Source of the DNA: Sphingomonadales bacterium
Lineage (GTDB): Bacteria; Bacteroidota; Bacteroidia; Flavobacteriales_D; Crocinitomicaceae
Assembly: GCA_016872115.1 (NCBI GenBank)
Contig: VHBC01000004.1
Span: 86,649-150,648, forward strand
Length of the DNA stretch: 64,000 bases
Direction: 5' to 3'
The translations under genes were made by a program, and so were the position numbers. The notes under the pieces were generated by a model. That model was not told the origin of the DNA and ran no database searches. It was given only the letters and a program-made list of their open reading frames with translations. This document shows positions 63,792 to 64,000 of this stretch, piece after piece; position 1 is the stretch's first letter; every line of letters starts with the position of its first letter.

Positions 63792-64000
63792 TTATTTAGC
63801 GTAATTGACTGCGCGCTTTTCGCGAATGACAGTTACTTTAACTTGACCTGGATAGGTCATTTCGGTTTGAATTCGCTGTGAAATCGTGAAAGAAAGTTCT
63901 TCTGCGCGTTGGTCAGAGACTTTCTCGGCTTCGACGAGTACACGCAGCTCACGGCCGGCTTGAATGGCGTAAGCGCTGCCCACGCCGTCGTATGATAAGG
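63792..64000 (-). CDS. rny: Ribonuclease Y, C-terminal end (partial)
   Basis: Only the last 68 or so codons are in the window; the frame runs off the right edge. The residues match the RNase Y C-terminus: [16 protein letters not shown], then [10 protein letters not shown], and the ending [21 protein letters not shown] pattern. RNase Y is a membrane-anchored endonuclease that starts mRNA decay. The stop lies 8 bp before the start of the DAHP synthase-mutase gene. Confidence 0.93.
   Translation of the reverse strand, partial: LSYDGVGSAYAIQAGRELRVLVEAEKVSDQRAEELSFTISQRIQTEMTYPGQVKVTVIREKRAVNYAK

Overview
The window is a gene-dense, almost purely chromosomal stretch of a Bacteroidota genome, most likely order Flavobacteriales. 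The lineage call rests on a type IX secretion / gliding cluster (gldJ, a PorP/SprF-family protein, porU, porV), two T9SS cargo proteins (one type B and one type A C-terminal sorting domain), a GLPGLI-family protein beside an outer-membrane beta-barrel receptor, Bacteroidota-type promoters (-33 TTG / -7 TAnnTTTG) and weak Shine-Dalgarno usage. I see no tRNA, rRNA, CRISPR array, transposase, prophage or plasmid gene, and no gene-free stretch above about 130 bp. The right end is cut inside ribonuclease Y.

Layout. 1-2.4 kb: a large type B T9SS cargo protein. 2.4-5.9 kb: operon rlmI-like methyltransferase, MATE exporter, fmt. 5.9-9.3 kb: small conserved protein, DASS transporter, long-chain acyl-CoA ligase. 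9.4-16.0 kb: small Cys/Lys-rich secreted peptide; rsfS-ftsH-cdsA-psd operon; birA; pyrE plus an SRPBCC protein, divergent from a NUDIX hydrolase. 16-23.5 kb: DUF1573 protein, valS, OmpA-like protein, glutathione peroxidase, gyrB, NucA-type nuclease. 23.5-26.4 kb: gcvH, prfB, murF. 26.4-35.6 kb: the T9SS cluster gldJ / porP-like // porU-porV, then ispF. 35.6-40.2 kb: rsmG, ECF sigma factor, family 2 glycosyltransferase, tgt, LptF/LptG permease. 40.2-47.9 kb: rnz with a STAS protein, pyrB-pyrR, folC, NhaD, a Glu/Leu/Phe/Val dehydrogenase and anmK. 47.9-53.7 kb: acyl-CoA dehydrogenase, 3-hydroxyanthranilate dioxygenase, two paralogous lipoproteins, an HMA-like lipoprotein with an alpha/beta hydrolase, and a type A T9SS cargo protein. 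53.7-59.9 kb: polyprenyl synthase, rfbA, GLPGLI protein, beta-barrel receptor, lipoprotein. 59.9-64 kb: ruvX, def, a TPR-like lipoprotein, aroA, a fused DAHP synthase-chorismate mutase, and the end of rny.

How the genes work together. GldJ is an outer-membrane lipoprotein of the T9SS/gliding machinery. PorU is the surface sortase and PorV its shuttle; together they would secrete and anchor cargo such as the two CTD proteins here. The rest is envelope and lipid synthesis (murF, anmK, cdsA, psd, lptF/G, rfbA), nucleotide synthesis (pyrB, pyrR, pyrE), aromatic amino acid synthesis, translation factors and protein maturation. Many neighbours are translationally coupled by ATGA or TAATG overlaps.

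The most interesting signal is regulatory. I could match the Bacteroidota -7 box TAnnTTTG upstream of about twenty genes. The gap from box to start codon falls into two classes: 3-5 nt (rlmI, pyrE, prfB, murF with one mismatch, pyrR, the HMA-like lipoprotein, ruvX, def) and 13 nt or more (rsfS, birA, valS, gcvH, tgt and others). The first class predicts leaderless mRNAs that begin at the AUG. It includes both pyr transcription units, which argues against classical PyrR leader-RNA attenuation there. Secondary points of interest are an intrinsic terminator 13 nt before murF, interlocked divergent promoters, a Tgt without its zinc cysteines, a prfB without the programmed frameshift, and a GldJ with a large extra segment.
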